NCBI RefSeq assembly: GCF_006171285.1
Contig: NZ_CP040889.1
Span: 806,001 to 870,000, forward strand
Source: Leclercia adecarboxylata
GTDB lineage: Bacteria > Pseudomonadota > Gammaproteobacteria > Enterobacterales > Enterobacteriaceae
Length of the DNA stretch: 64,000 bases
Reading direction: 5' to 3'
The stretch's first letter is position 1. Each line of letters begins with the position of its first letter. The notes below the pieces were generated by a model that saw nothing but the letters and a program-made list of their open reading frames with translations, was not told the DNA's origin and searched no databases. Positions 16,554 to 23,682 of this stretch are shown here, piece by piece. The translations under genes were made by a program, and so were the position numbers.

Positions 16554-17404
16554 CCCCGGAACCCCTCTGGAATAGTTTTATCAACAGGGCCGAACTTCAT
16601 CGGATCCGCCTTACGCTGGCCCCACGTTTCGCGCGCCGGGCGCCCTGCAGCGTTCCACTTGTTCGCCGATTGCAGGTAGCCGGGGAATTTGGAAGGCAGG
16701 AACAGGGTCGTTGGGCGAAGATATTCGGCCATTTTCAGATCGTCGCCCCACTTCTCGACGCTGTAATCAACCACCAGCGTAAGCTCGTCAGGCGTAAACC
16801 CTTCAGCCAGACGGCCGCGAATGTTTTCCAGGGACGACTTGCAGACCTGGTACCGAGATCCAGTGGTCTGGTTCAGGTGAGATAAAACCTGTTTCGCCTG
16901 ATCAGTGATCACCACGGCAGGGTCGGGTTGCGGCGCAACCGGACAAGAAGGTTTTTTATCTGATGGATCAGTAGTTGATTTTACTGACGGATCCCCGCCA
17001 GATTCTGACGGGTCAAAACCGCCTTTTTGTCCGGATTTTGACGCCTCAAATTTTGACGGGTCAGATTTTGAGGCGTCAGAATTTGACGTGTCAGAATCTG
17101 GCAGGTGAGACAGTGCCGCAGTACGGAGCTTTGCCACATTCAGCTGATAGATATTGGATGCGTTACGGTTACCCTGGCGGCGCTGAGTGCGCTTCAGCCA
17201 GCCGTCTTTCTCAAGTTTCGCGATCGCCGTTCGCACAGTGCTTGGCCCGGCACCGAGCTGCCGCGCAATAGTTTCGATGGAAGGCCAGCAGACTCCCTCA
17301 TCGCTGCTGAAATCAGCCAGGCGCGCCATGATCGCCACGCTGGACAATTTCATGCCGGAAGCCGCGCAGCCGTCCCAAACGTAGCTGCTTAATTTAGTGC
17401 TCAT
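16550..17404 (-). CDS. Phage replication initiation protein (O-like)
   Basis: A 284-residue protein with an N-terminal helix-turn-helix domain (LSSVAIMARLADFSSDEGVCWPSIETIARQLGAGPSTVRTAIAKLEKDGWLKR), a low-complexity Ser/Asp/Lys linker at about residues 99-150, and a C-terminal domain typical of the conserved phage C-terminal family (YVEKWG.D.KM..YLRP.TLF...KF.GYL). Its place after the CII-like gene, and the iteron repeats coded in the linker, correspond to lambda O. No lambda P or DnaC-like loader gene is seen next to it. It probably binds the phage origin inside its own gene. Confidence 0.82.
   Translation of the reverse strand: MSTKLSSYVWDGCAASGMKLSSVAIMARLADFSSDEGVCWPSIETIARQLGAGPSTVRTAIAKLEKDGWLKRTQRRQGNRNASNIYQLNVAKLRTAALSHLPDSDTSNSDASKSDPSKFEASKSGQKGGFDPSESGGDPSVKSTTDPSDKKPSCPVAPQPDPAVVITDQAKQVLSHLNQTTGSRYQVCKSSLENIRGRLAEGFTPDELTLVVDYSVEKWGDDLKMAEYLRPTTLFLPSKFPGYLQSANKWNAAGRPARETWGQRKADPMKFGPVDKTIPEGFRG
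17038..17108. repeat. 15-bp iteron array inside the replication gene
   Basis: Five units start at 17038, 17053, 17068, 17083 and 17098, exactly 15 bp apart, with consensus TTGACGNGTCA; each core is itself a near palindrome. Two related but less regular copies lie at 17005 and 16984. The array encodes the repeated acidic Ser-rich pentapeptides in the linker of the replication protein. In lambda the origin iterons lie inside gene O in the same way, so this is the likely replication origin. Confidence 0.7.
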
Positions 17405-17747
17405 CCATCAACCCTTTTAAATTTCTCCCGGAACCGGTCAACAGGCTGCATGCATTCATGCTCGTAGCCTTTTCGCAGGAAGATAACTTGCCGCCGTTCG
17501 CGGTCGTATCCGATGACATTGACTTCGACTCCTCGGTTGTCTCGGTAACGCCGATCAAGAGGTTCCATGCTTTACGCCCTTGGTCATTCATTGCTGCAAA
17601 TGTCCCTACCACATCGCTCGGTGACTGGTAGTTGTGGGTACCGTCGGCTGTTTGTATTCTTTCCACATAGCCGAACGGGGCATTTCGCCCTACCAGCGGC
17701 GGGCAACGGAATTGCTTAGCTGGTCTGAATCGGTTTAAACTGTTCAT
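17394..17747 (-). CDS. Uncharacterised frame overlapping DUF4222 gene
   Basis: A 117-codon frame starting MNSLNRFRPAKQFRCPPLVG with a good GAGAAACTAACGC leader of the type used by neighbouring genes. I do not recognise it. The first 65 codons cover DNA not claimed by anything else and look protein-like (VGRNAPFGYVER, AMNDQGRKAWNLLIGV); the last 50 overlap the DUF4222 gene in another frame and look like shadow sequence. Either a real overlapping gene or the remains of a shorter one. Confidence 0.4.
   Translation of the reverse strand: MNSLNRFRPAKQFRCPPLVGRNAPFGYVERIQTADGTHNYQSPSDVVGTFAAMNDQGRKAWNLLIGVTETTEESKSMSSDTTANGGKLSSCEKATSMNACSLLTGSGRNLKGLMDEH
17401..17568 (-). CDS. DUF4222 family small phage protein
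   Basis: A 55-residue protein starting MEPLDRRYRDNRGVEVNVIG and ending in ...MQPVDRFREKFKRVDG. The pattern of a basic N-terminus, GVEV.VIGYDRERRQVIF.R.GYEHEC, and RF..KF.RV matches DUF4222, a frequent small protein of enterobacterial lambdoid phages encoded before the replication gene. Its stop overlaps the ATG of the replication gene. Function unknown. Confidence 0.8.
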   Translation of the reverse strand: MEPLDRRYRDNRGVEVNVIGYDRERRQVIFLRKGYEHECMQPVDRFREKFKRVDG

Positions 17748-17807
17748 GCGTTAGTTTCTCCACTGATACGACACGCCACGACGCCCGGAGCTGCACACTC
17801 GCGGGCG

Positions 17808-18278
17808 TCATTTCTTTTGGCTTTTCTTACGGCTGAACAATGCGACGATTGCGCGAATTTCTTCTTCACGCGCAGCCAGATGGCGTCGGTGATGTTCCTG
17901 AATTTCTTCAGCTTCATGTGCTTCGATTACCCCATCTTCCAAAGCAGCCTGGATAATTTGATCTACGCGCCCGCGTGCAGCTGCCGTACGCATGGCTCGA
18001 GTAAAAAGATCCACACGGTCGAGATCATCAAGCTGAGGCACATCCACCAGCAGCGCGCCGCGGCGTTGAGCGAAGTAATCAGCCAAAAATGAGGTGTTCG
18101 AGATGTCCTCCATCGCCTCCAGCTCGTTCACTTCAAAGAAGCGGCAGCCGTTCTTCTCGTACAGGTTGTTATTGAACTGAGACAGCTTCATACCCAGAGC
18201 GCCTGCCATCGCTTCACGCCCGCCCGGATAGGCTTTGCACATCGACTTAACTACATCTTTCAAACTTTGCTCTACCAT
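17808..18278 (-). CDS. CII-like phage regulator (Phage_CP76 / YmfL type)
   Basis: A 156-residue protein with the pattern VKSMCKAYPGGREAMAGALGMKLSQFNNNLYEKNGCRFFEVNELEAMED, a DNA-binding domain of the phage regulatory CII/CP76 family also found in e14 YmfL. The C-terminal half is helical and charged. It occupies the cII position after cro and probably decides lysogeny by activating repressor and integrase promoters. The ATG at 18278 was preferred to earlier in-frame starts because of the GGAAAAAC site. Confidence 0.8.
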   Translation of the reverse strand: MVEQSLKDVVKSMCKAYPGGREAMAGALGMKLSQFNNNLYEKNGCRFFEVNELEAMEDISNTSFLADYFAQRRGALLVDVPQLDDLDRVDLFTRAMRTAAARGRVDQIIQAALEDGVIEAHEAEEIQEHHRRHLAAREEEIRAIVALFSRKKSQKK

Positions 18279-18348
18279 GTTGTTTTTCCTTTGGTAGTTC
18301 ATCAATTCGGCTTAATTGTGTAACGTTAGTTACGCACTAAACTCTCGG

Positions 18349-18594
18349 TTAGCTGTCACGCTTCGGACAGTCTTCCAGCTCTGGCCACATATATTTCCAG
18401 CGATCGGGGTGAAGCTTTTTACGAGTTACTTCACCGTTGCTATGCAGCTCGATCGCCACTGAAAGTTCTGTACCCAGAGCCGAGTTTTTTGCGAGTGCCA
18501 CGCGCAGCGAATTCAGCGTAGTGCCACACTTTTTTGCGAACTCGCGTTGCTCTGCCAGCGTAAGGCTGTTCAGAAAGGCCCTCAGTTCGTCCAT
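18349..18594 (-). CDS. Cro/YdaS-type repressor
   Basis: An 81-residue helix-turn-helix protein: LTLAEQREFAKKCGTTLNSLRVALAKNSALGTELSVAIELHSNGEVTRKKLHPDRWKYMWPEL. The ending GEVTR..L.PD.W...WPEL is typical of the YdaS/Cro family of enterobacterial prophages. It is the first gene transcribed leftward from the three-operator region and is divergent to CI. Expected to repress the CI promoter and early promoters in lytic growth. Confidence 0.85.
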   Translation of the reverse strand: MDELRAFLNSLTLAEQREFAKKCGTTLNSLRVALAKNSALGTELSVAIELHSNGEVTRKKLHPDRWKYMWPELEDCPKRDS

Positions 18595-18630
18595 TGCTTT
18601 TCCTCTTGATGGTTTATGCCCTCAAGAGAA

Positions 18631-18686
18631 TATACCCATAGGTAAAGTAAATTTCAATACCCATGGGTTATTTACCACAAGGTAAA
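18631..18686. promoter_or_regulatory. Right operator region with three repressor sites
   Basis: Three 16-bp sites with core TACC-N4-GGT: TATACCCATAGGTAAA at 18631, AATACCCATGGGTTAT at 18656 and TTTACCACAAGGTAAA at 18671. They lie between the divergent cro and cI genes; centres are 25 and 15 bp apart. This is the expected OR layout, with the third site just upstream of the cI start. The overlapping promoters pR and pRM must be here. Confidence 0.85.
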
Positions 18687-18693
18687 CTTCGCT

Positions 18694-19374
18694 ATGCTCA
18701 TGAGCATGGATAAATACGAAAAACGAAGGCTACGCCTCATTCAGCTGAGGGATGATTACTGCGACGGCAAGGCGGTAAGCATCGCCCGCAAAATTGACCG
18801 GGAACCATCCTATGTTTCACGGATGTTATACCCTGAAGGAAAATCGGGTAAGAAACGTATCGCCGATGATATGGTTGAGATAATCGAAAGATCTTTTGAC
18901 CTACCTCGCGGTTGGATGGATGGACTTGTGGCTCAAGATGTGCAAAACATACGAGTTACAAAGCAACCAAGCCGAATGAAGGGATATCCATTGATAAGCT
19001 GGGTTCAAGCTGGGGCATGGTCTGAAGCCCTGGAACCATATTCATTAAACGACATTGACGAATGGCCAGAATCTTCCGCCCATGTAATGGGTCCGGCGTT
19101 CTGGCTGAAAGTGCAAGGCGACTCCATGACTTCGCCTGTTGGGCTTAGCATCCCTGAGGGTATGATGATTTTCGTCGACACAGGGCGTGAGGCCGAGAAC
19201 GGAGACCTCGTGGTTGCTAAGCTTGAAGGCTCTGAGGCCACCTTCAAAAAATTAATCATCGACGCAGGGCAGAAGTACCTTAAGCCTTTAAATCCTATCT
19301 ATCCCATGATCCCCATTAACGGTAACTGCCGAATCATCGGTGTGGTTATCGAAGCCAGGATCATGCTGAAGTAG
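18694..19374 (+). CDS. CI-like repressor with S24 autoprotease domain
   Basis: A 226-residue lysogeny repressor. Residues about 8-80 are a DNA-binding domain (IARKIDREPSYVSRMLYPEGKSG), and residues 98-226 are a LexA-type S24 peptidase: the probable cleavage bond Ala106-Gly107 in VQAGAW, catalytic Ser144 in QGDSM and Lys176 in VVAKLEG. The intact protease dyad means RecA-dependent (SOS) induction is likely. Three ATGs lie within 12 bases; the first fits best to the AAGG at the end of the operator. Confidence 0.93.
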   Translation: MLMSMDKYEKRRLRLIQLRDDYCDGKAVSIARKIDREPSYVSRMLYPEGKSGKKRIADDMVEIIERSFDLPRGWMDGLVAQDVQNIRVTKQPSRMKGYPLISWVQAGAWSEALEPYSLNDIDEWPESSAHVMGPAFWLKVQGDSMTSPVGLSIPEGMMIFVDTGREAENGDLVVAKLEGSEATFKKLIIDAGQKYLKPLNPIYPMIPINGNCRIIGVVIEARIMLK

Positions 19375-19380
19375 TTCTTT

Positions 19381-19403
19381 CGGCGGCCCAGCGTCGCCGT
19401 TTT
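19381..19403 (+). terminator. Terminator after cI
   Basis: CGGCG and CGCCG form a five-bp stem with a nine-base loop, followed by four T and a pyrimidine tract, directly after the cI stop. Moderate strength. Confidence 0.5.
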
Positions 19404-19469
19404 CCTTCCCCCTTTCTGATTTCCTATAGCGCCATTTTTTAATGGTCGTTTACTCATTCTCAAAATATT

Positions 19470-19507
19470 TACCCGCAGGTATTGATTTAATTATATACCT
19501 GCGGGTA
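19470..19507. promoter_or_regulatory. Left operator with two repressor sites
   Basis: TACCCGCAGGTAT and ATACCTGCGGGTA form a perfect 13-bp inverted repeat. Each arm is itself a TACC-N4-GGTA site, the same core as in the right operator, and the two centres are 25 bp apart as for the first two right-hand sites. This is therefore the probable OL controlling the left operon. Confidence 0.8.
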
Positions 19508-19511
19508 TGCT
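19482..19511 (+). promoter_or_regulatory. Candidate pL promoter
   Basis: TTGATT and TATGCT are separated by 18 bases and are overlapped by the second left-operator site. Transcription would start near 19518 and enter the left operon toward int. Confidence 0.55.
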
Positions 19512-19532
19512 TAAATTCACGACACAACATGT

Positions 19533-19590
19533 AAGCGCACTCCTTCAAACCAGTTATGGGTGACAGGTGTGAAAACAGCGGAGTGCGCTT
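19533..19590 (+). other. Leader RNA stem-loop downstream of pL
   Basis: AAGCGCACTCC and GGAGTGCGCTT form a perfect 11-bp stem around a 36-base loop, starting about 15 bases after the predicted pL start. No N-like antiterminator gene is evident, so an RNA structure acting like the HK022 put site is possible. No sequence comparison to put was made. Confidence 0.45.
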
Positions 19591-19685
19591 CCAGTTGTGG
19601 TGAATTGCAGCCGCTCCGACGGCAACCAGAAGATCAGCGTCTGGCCCACAACTTGTAACCTGTAAAAGCTGCGTTGCTGTCTTTG

Positions 19686-19726
19686 GCGGCATCTGTCTCT
19701 ACCCGTGAGGATGCCGCAATTTTTTT
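19686..19726 (+). terminator. tL-type terminator in the pL leader
   Basis: GCGGCATC and GATGCCGC form an eight-bp stem, followed by AATTTTTTT. It stands between pL and the first left-operon gene and would block that operon unless polymerase is antiterminated. Confidence 0.8.
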
Positions 19727-19729
19727 ACG

Positions 19730-19811
19730 CAACACACAAGAGCATCACCGTAGCGACGGCTCATAACCCAATCGCACGGGCTGTTCCACCAGCAGATGCT
19801 CTTCTGTGTTG
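19730..19811 (+). other. Long inverted repeat before the first left-operon gene
   Basis: A 17-base arm at 19730-19746 (containing ACAAGAGCATC) pairs with 19795-19811 (GATGCTCTTCTGTG...) with one mismatch, around a 48-base loop. It ends about 55 bases before the gene start and may shape the transcript. Together with the preceding sites it fills the 490-base gap between cI and the next gene. Confidence 0.5.
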
Positions 19812-19865
19812 TGTGGAGAAACTAACCCGGCTGTGTCAGCAGCCTGTTTTCAGAGGGTATACCCG

Positions 19866-20237
19866 ATGAGTAATGAACGTTTGACCGATGTGCCCGAGTT
19901 TATGGGCGAACTGGACGGCGGCGTGTTCCAGAACAAGATCGCCGTGGCACTGAGTGAGGTCGCCTTCGGCGTTCTCAACAACGGCCAGAAGGGAAAAGTT
20001 ACGTTGACGTTTGAGCTGGACCGCATGAGCAACTCAGTCGAAGAGAAGCGCGTGATGATCAAGCACAAGCTGGCTTATGTACGCCCTACCCCTCGAGGCA
20101 AATCCTCGGAAGAGGACAGCACCGAAACGCCGATGTACGTCAACCGCGGCGGCAAGCTGACCATCCTGCAGGAAGACCAGGGGCAGCTGTTCAGCCTCAA
20201 AGGCGATCCGGATGCGAAGCTGCGCTCGCAGCAGTAA
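19866..20237 (+). CDS. Hypothetical left-operon phage protein upstream of yfdQ
   Basis: A 123-residue protein beginning MSNERLTDVPEFMGELDGGV. Segments such as LSEVAFGVLNNGQKGKVTLTFEL and a late GGKLTILQEDQGQLFSL suggest a compact beta-rich fold with no known catalytic motif. It precedes the YfdQ homologue, as similar small genes do in other prophages. The internal ATG at 19866 follows an AGAGGGTATACCCG leader and is preferred over the longer frame. Function unknown. Confidence 0.75.
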   Translation: MSNERLTDVPEFMGELDGGVFQNKIAVALSEVAFGVLNNGQKGKVTLTFELDRMSNSVEEKRVMIKHKLAYVRPTPRGKSSEEDSTETPMYVNRGGKLTILQEDQGQLFSLKGDPDAKLRSQQ

Positions 20238-20267
20238 CCTACCATTCACCCACGTTAAGGAAATACC

Positions 20268-21092
20268 ATGTCCCACTCTTTAGACTCCGGCGCGATTGAA
20301 AAAATCCAGACTCTGGTGTTGTCGCAGTTCGTCGAAGAGAAGTTGTCATCTGTTGACTGCCCGGCTGCCGTCTTACCAGCTGGTGCCAGCATCGAAAACC
20401 TGGAGCGCCTGTCGCTGGAGCGCTACCGTTTTCGCGGCAAAATGCAGACCGCCAGCATTGACGACTTTGCCCGCTACTCTATCGGCTATGTAGTTGAGGG
20501 TACCCGCTGCTTCATCAATGCCGATGAGATGCGCGCGGCTGCCGTGTTCAACCTGGGCACGCTTAATAATCCGGGCCACGCTGATAATACTGCCCTGCTG
20601 GCGCTGAAAAAGACCGCCCCGTTTGCCTCCCTGCTGTCCATCAATGGCTATCGCCACAGCCAGAAAGAACTGGCTGAGTGGCTGGAAGACTGGGCAGAAA
20701 ATCTGCTCGGCTTTGATGCCGACGGCGAAACGATCGACGCGAAGAAGTCTGCGGCGGCGATCCGCAAGATCACTATCGAGTCCATCCAGAAAGCTGACTA
20801 CGAGGATCAGGACTTTAGCGGCAAGCGCTCTCTGATGGAAAGCGTTGAAGCTCGCACGCAGGACATCATGCCGGTGGCGTTCGAGTTTCGCTGCGTGCCG
20901 TTCGAAGGCCTGGCGGAGCGTCCATTCAAACTGCGGCTGAGCATCATCGGCGGCGATCGCCCTACTCTGGTGCTGCGCATTGTTCAGCTGGAAGCCCAGC
21001 AGGAAGATATGGCCACTGAGTTCCGTGATCTGCTGGTCGAGAAGTTCAAAGACAGCCAGGTGGAAACCTTTATCGGTTCTTTCAGCGCTTAA
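20268..21092 (+). CDS. YfdQ-family protein (DUF2303)
   Basis: A 274-residue protein of the DUF2303 family, named for YfdQ of the E. coli CPS-53 prophage. Recognisable segments are ERYRFRGKM...[29 protein letters not shown], and a C-terminal [14 protein letters not shown]...E.MA.EF..L. These proteins are common in left operons of lambdoid prophages. Biochemical role unknown. Confidence 0.88.
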   Translation: MSHSLDSGAIEKIQTLVLSQFVEEKLSSVDCPAAVLPAGASIENLERLSLERYRFRGKMQTASIDDFARYSIGYVVEGTRCFINADEMRAAAVFNLGTLNNPGHADNTALLALKKTAPFASLLSINGYRHSQKELAEWLEDWAENLLGFDADGETIDAKKSAAAIRKITIESIQKADYEDQDFSGKRSLMESVEARTQDIMPVAFEFRCVPFEGLAERPFKLRLSIIGGDRPTLVLRIVQLEAQQEDMATEFRDLLVEKFKDSQVETFIGSFSA

Positions 21093-21104
21093 TTACGTTG
21101 CCTT

Positions 21105-21128
21105 AAATGCCCCGCATCAGGGGCATTT
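21105..21128. other. Hairpin between yfdQ and yfdR homologues
   Basis: AAATGCCCC and GGGGCATTT form a perfect nine-bp stem with a six-base loop, with no clear T-run on either side. It may stabilise or attenuate the transcript. Confidence 0.45.
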
Positions 21129-21224
21129 AGTGAAGCGAAATTAAATTAACGATCGCCAGCAGGCGAGGGATTCGCTCAACCAAAAATCAGGCGCGGTGCA
21201 GCGCGTATTAATGGAGAACACGTA

Positions 21225-21761
21225 ATGTCATATATTCAGACACTATCCGGGAAGCATATTAACTACCTCAATATTCATCACGAAGATATCGTGATCGAGG
21301 ATATTGCCACTGCCCTTTCTCACATCTGCCGCTTTGCCGGCCACCTGCCGGAGTTCTACAGCGTCGCGCAGCATTCAGTGCTGGTCAGCCAGCTGGTACC
21401 CGCAGAGTTCGCGCTTGAAGCGCTGCTGCATGATGCTGCTGAAGCGTATTGCCAGGACATCCCGGCGCCGCTGAAACACCTGCTCCCGGATTACCAGCGT
21501 ATCGAGGCGTATGTCGATAGCGAAATCCGTGCGAAGTTCGGATTACCGACCCACCAGCACGACACGGTTAAGTATGCCGACCTGGTTATGCTCGGTACCG
21601 AACGCCGGGATCTCGATATCGACGACGGTACCGTGTGGCCAGTGCTCGAAGGCATCCCAACGACCGACATGTTTACCGTCATCCCGCTTCGCCCACGTCA
21701 GGCTTATGGCCTGTTCATGGCCCGGTTCAATGAACTGACGGGGATCCGCAAATGCGCCTGA
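21225..21761 (+). CDS. YfdR-like HD-domain deoxynucleotide phosphohydrolase
   Basis: A 178-residue HD-domain protein similar to YfdR. Metal ligands can be seen in ALSHICRFAGH, FYSVAQHSVLV, the HD pair of LEALLHDAAEAY (His69-Asp70) and YADLVMLGTERRD. HD proteins of this size hydrolyse deoxynucleotides: YfdR-type enzymes act on dNMPs, and the related phage DatZ acts on dATP. Here it probably adjusts the nucleotide pool or frees a phage from a host control. Its gene overlaps the next by ten bases. Confidence 0.88.
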   Translation: MSYIQTLSGKHINYLNIHHEDIVIEDIATALSHICRFAGHLPEFYSVAQHSVLVSQLVPAEFALEALLHDAAEAYCQDIPAPLKHLLPDYQRIEAYVDSEIRAKFGLPTHQHDTVKYADLVMLGTERRDLDIDDGTVWPVLEGIPTTDMFTVIPLRPRQAYGLFMARFNELTGIRKCA

Positions 21762-22216
21762 CCAATATCCAGTTAATTCACGCCGCCCACCACGCTGCAC
21801 GCTATTTGCCGAAAGCGTCGGGAGAACTGGTAAGGGAGCTGGCCACACGACTGGATGTTGCACTGGTGGCGCAACGCGAAGCGACTAAGCAGCGGGATGC
21901 GCTAGCGGCGGAGAATGCCGGGCTGAAGCAGTTCCCTGACCAGATTGTTAATTTCATCGGAAAACTTGGTACTAGCGAAATCGGTAGCAGTACGAGAGAG
22001 GCGATAGAAACTGGAGCAAAACGAATCAAAACCCCGGCCACCGACGCCCACCAGGCTGAACTACGCGCTCAGGGCGTGGAGATGTTTGCCCGGGAGATAC
22101 ACGCAGACATTAGCGAGGCCGATGCTATCGAGTTCGCCGCCCAACTTCGCCAGGATGCCAACACCACAGAACTGGTAGCCGCTGGCATCCTCGTCAGCAT
22201 CAACGGGGAGGGCTGA
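21752..22216 (+). CDS. Hypothetical phage protein with coiled coil
   Basis: A 154-residue protein starting MRLTNIQLIHAAHHAARYLP. Residues about 25-60 (ELATRLDVALVAQREATKQRDALAAENAGLKQ) form a predicted coiled coil. The remainder resembles the modular C-termini of variable ead/ea-type phage proteins (ATDAHQAELRAQGVE). No enzymatic motif seen. It sits between the HD protein and the TIM-barrel-like protein genes. Confidence 0.7.
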   Translation: MRLTNIQLIHAAHHAARYLPKASGELVRELATRLDVALVAQREATKQRDALAAENAGLKQFPDQIVNFIGKLGTSEIGSSTREAIETGAKRIKTPATDAHQAELRAQGVEMFAREIHADISEADAIEFAAQLRQDANTTELVAAGILVSINGEG

Positions 22217-22217
22217 T

Positions 22218-22973
22218 ATGATCCACTATCACGGCGGTCCCATTACGCCGGATACGTGCGCGCTGAAGGCGTGGAAAGGACGGCATGCCTTCATCTCGTT
22301 CGCACACTCCGGCCAGATCGATCTCGCAGCTGAATACTGTCAGTCTTTTGCCTTGGACAATGGAGCATTCACCGCATGGAAGGCCGCGGGCAAAAACAAA
22401 ATCGACTGGGGAGACTACTACGCGTTTGTCTCGCGCTGGAAGAATCACCCTGGATTTGACTTCGCCATCATCCCTGACGTTATCGATGGCGGGGAAGAAG
22501 AAAACGAGGCGCTTTTACAGGAGTGGCCGCACGGTGAATTCTTCGGTGTTCCGGTCTGGCATATGAACGAGAGTGACGACCGCTTTATCAAGCTATGCAA
22601 CGAATATCCCCGCGTGGCGATCGGCAGTTGCGGAGACTATGACGTCAAGCGCCCTAATCTCGCTGTGGCTAGGATTAAAGACCTGATCCGCCATGTCACT
22701 GATGACTATGGCCAGCCAGTCACGAAGTTACACGGTCTGCGCATGTTAAATCCTTTGATTTTCACAAAACTACCGCTAGCCAGCGCAGACAGTACGAACG
22801 TTGCCAGGAATATCGGCATTGATAAGGCCTGGTCTGGGGCGTATGCCCCGGCGTCTAAAGAGACTCGCGCTGCGCTCATGGTAGAGCGCATTGAATCGCA
22901 CAACAGCCCCGGATCTCTCGCGTATTGCGAGCAGCGTGACCGTTTCGACATGCAGTTGCAATTAGCAGTATAA
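22218..22973 (+). CDS. TIM-barrel-like phage protein, possibly TGT/DpdA-related
   Basis: A 251-residue protein. Motifs are ALDNGAFTAWKA, a WGDYYAFVSRW segment, FAIIPDVIDGGEEENEALL, GVPVWHMNESDDR and RVAIGSCGDYD. The pattern of conserved Asp/Gly at strand ends (D-NGAF, IPDV, GVPVWH, IGSCG) suggests a TIM barrel and recalls tRNA-guanine transglycosylase relatives such as DpdA, which insert deazapurines into nucleic acid. That relation is an impression, not an alignment; no preQ0 synthesis gene is visible here. A GGGGAGGG site precedes the ATG. Confidence 0.65.
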   Translation: MIHYHGGPITPDTCALKAWKGRHAFISFAHSGQIDLAAEYCQSFALDNGAFTAWKAAGKNKIDWGDYYAFVSRWKNHPGFDFAIIPDVIDGGEEENEALLQEWPHGEFFGVPVWHMNESDDRFIKLCNEYPRVAIGSCGDYDVKRPNLAVARIKDLIRHVTDDYGQPVTKLHGLRMLNPLIFTKLPLASADSTNVARNIGIDKAWSGAYAPASKETRAALMVERIESHNSPGSLAYCEQRDRFDMQLQLAV

Positions 22974-22983
22974 GGACTCACTC

Positions 22984-23682
22984 ATGACATTCACCAAAGA
23001 GCAGTTGATCAATCAGGCGCGTGAAGAAGTTGCTTTCTGGCGCGAGCGTGACGAGCTTATTCCGTCTCAGCAAACAGCTATACGCCTGCGCCTGGCTGAA
23101 ACCACGCTGGCAGCGCTGACAGCTGAGCCAGTGTATCAACTCATAAACTACGACTGGTACGATACAACCAAAGAAGTTTATCAGAGTGTTGTTAGCGCAG
23201 GTGGCAGAGGCCGCATAGTTTACGCAGCCCCTCCAGCGCCGGTAGTGCCGGAAGAAATTAAGCATCGGCTAGGTGGGTTGGATTGGGGTTGGGAGGGCGA
23301 ATTTAATCGCGGCTGGAACGCCTGCCGCGCGGCGATGCTTCAGGATAAAGCCGAACCACGGCAAGCTGTTCGCATTGAGCATGCAGAATGGTCACAGTCT
23401 ACGTTTGGCGATGCTGGCCCTGTCGGCCCGCTTAAGCACCTTTCTAAGGAGGCTTTAGAAGCAGCGGCCGAGCCTGGCGACCTCAGCGAGTGGGCTGATA
23501 TGCAATTCTTGTTGTGGGATGCTCAGCGCCGTGCAGGAGTCACCGACGAACAGATTACCCTGGCGATGATTGAGAAGCTGGCGATCAACAAAGCTCGGCG
23601 CTGGCCGAAGCCAAAAGATGGCGAACCACGCCTGCATATTAAAGAAGTACCGCAGCAGGAGGACCCGCAAATAAAAAAGTAA
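22984..23682 (+). CDS. DUF550/MazZ-domain protein with variable N-terminus
   Basis: A 232-residue protein. The C-terminal part, from about residue 135 (EWSQSTFGDAGPVGPLKHLSKEALEAAAEPGDLSEWADMQFLLWDAQRRAG), matches DUF550, the MazG-like family now called dATP/dGTP diphosphohydrolase MazZ; the E..D..EWAD pattern carries the metal ligands. The N-terminal 110 residues resemble the modular leader of many ead-type phage proteins (LRLAETTLAAL, VYQLI..DWYD.TKE.Y). Probably removes purine dNTPs. Not linked here to purZ, so a 2-aminoadenine genome is not implied. Confidence 0.85.
   Translation: MTFTKEQLINQAREEVAFWRERDELIPSQQTAIRLRLAETTLAALTAEPVYQLINYDWYDTTKEVYQSVVSAGGRGRIVYAAPPAPVVPEEIKHRLGGLDWGWEGEFNRGWNACRAAMLQDKAEPRQAVRIEHAEWSQSTFGDAGPVGPLKHLSKEALEAAAEPGDLSEWADMQFLLWDAQRRAGVTDEQITLAMIEKLAINKARRWPKPKDGEPRLHIKEVPQQEDPQIKK

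Noticed and set aside
17038..17108. CRISPR-like array
   Set aside because: The 15-bp units are contiguous without spacers and lie inside a coding sequence; an iteron array explains them better. No CRISPR array was seen anywhere in the window.
19450..19692. 80-codon minus-strand frame between cI and the left operon
   Set aside because: It runs over the left operator, pL and leader hairpins, has no good ribosome site and no recognisable protein features.
22984..23682. 2-aminoadenine (Z) genome suggested by the MazZ-type gene
   Set aside because: No PurZ-type synthetase or matching polymerase is in the visible prophage, and DUF550 genes are common in ordinary lambdoid phages.
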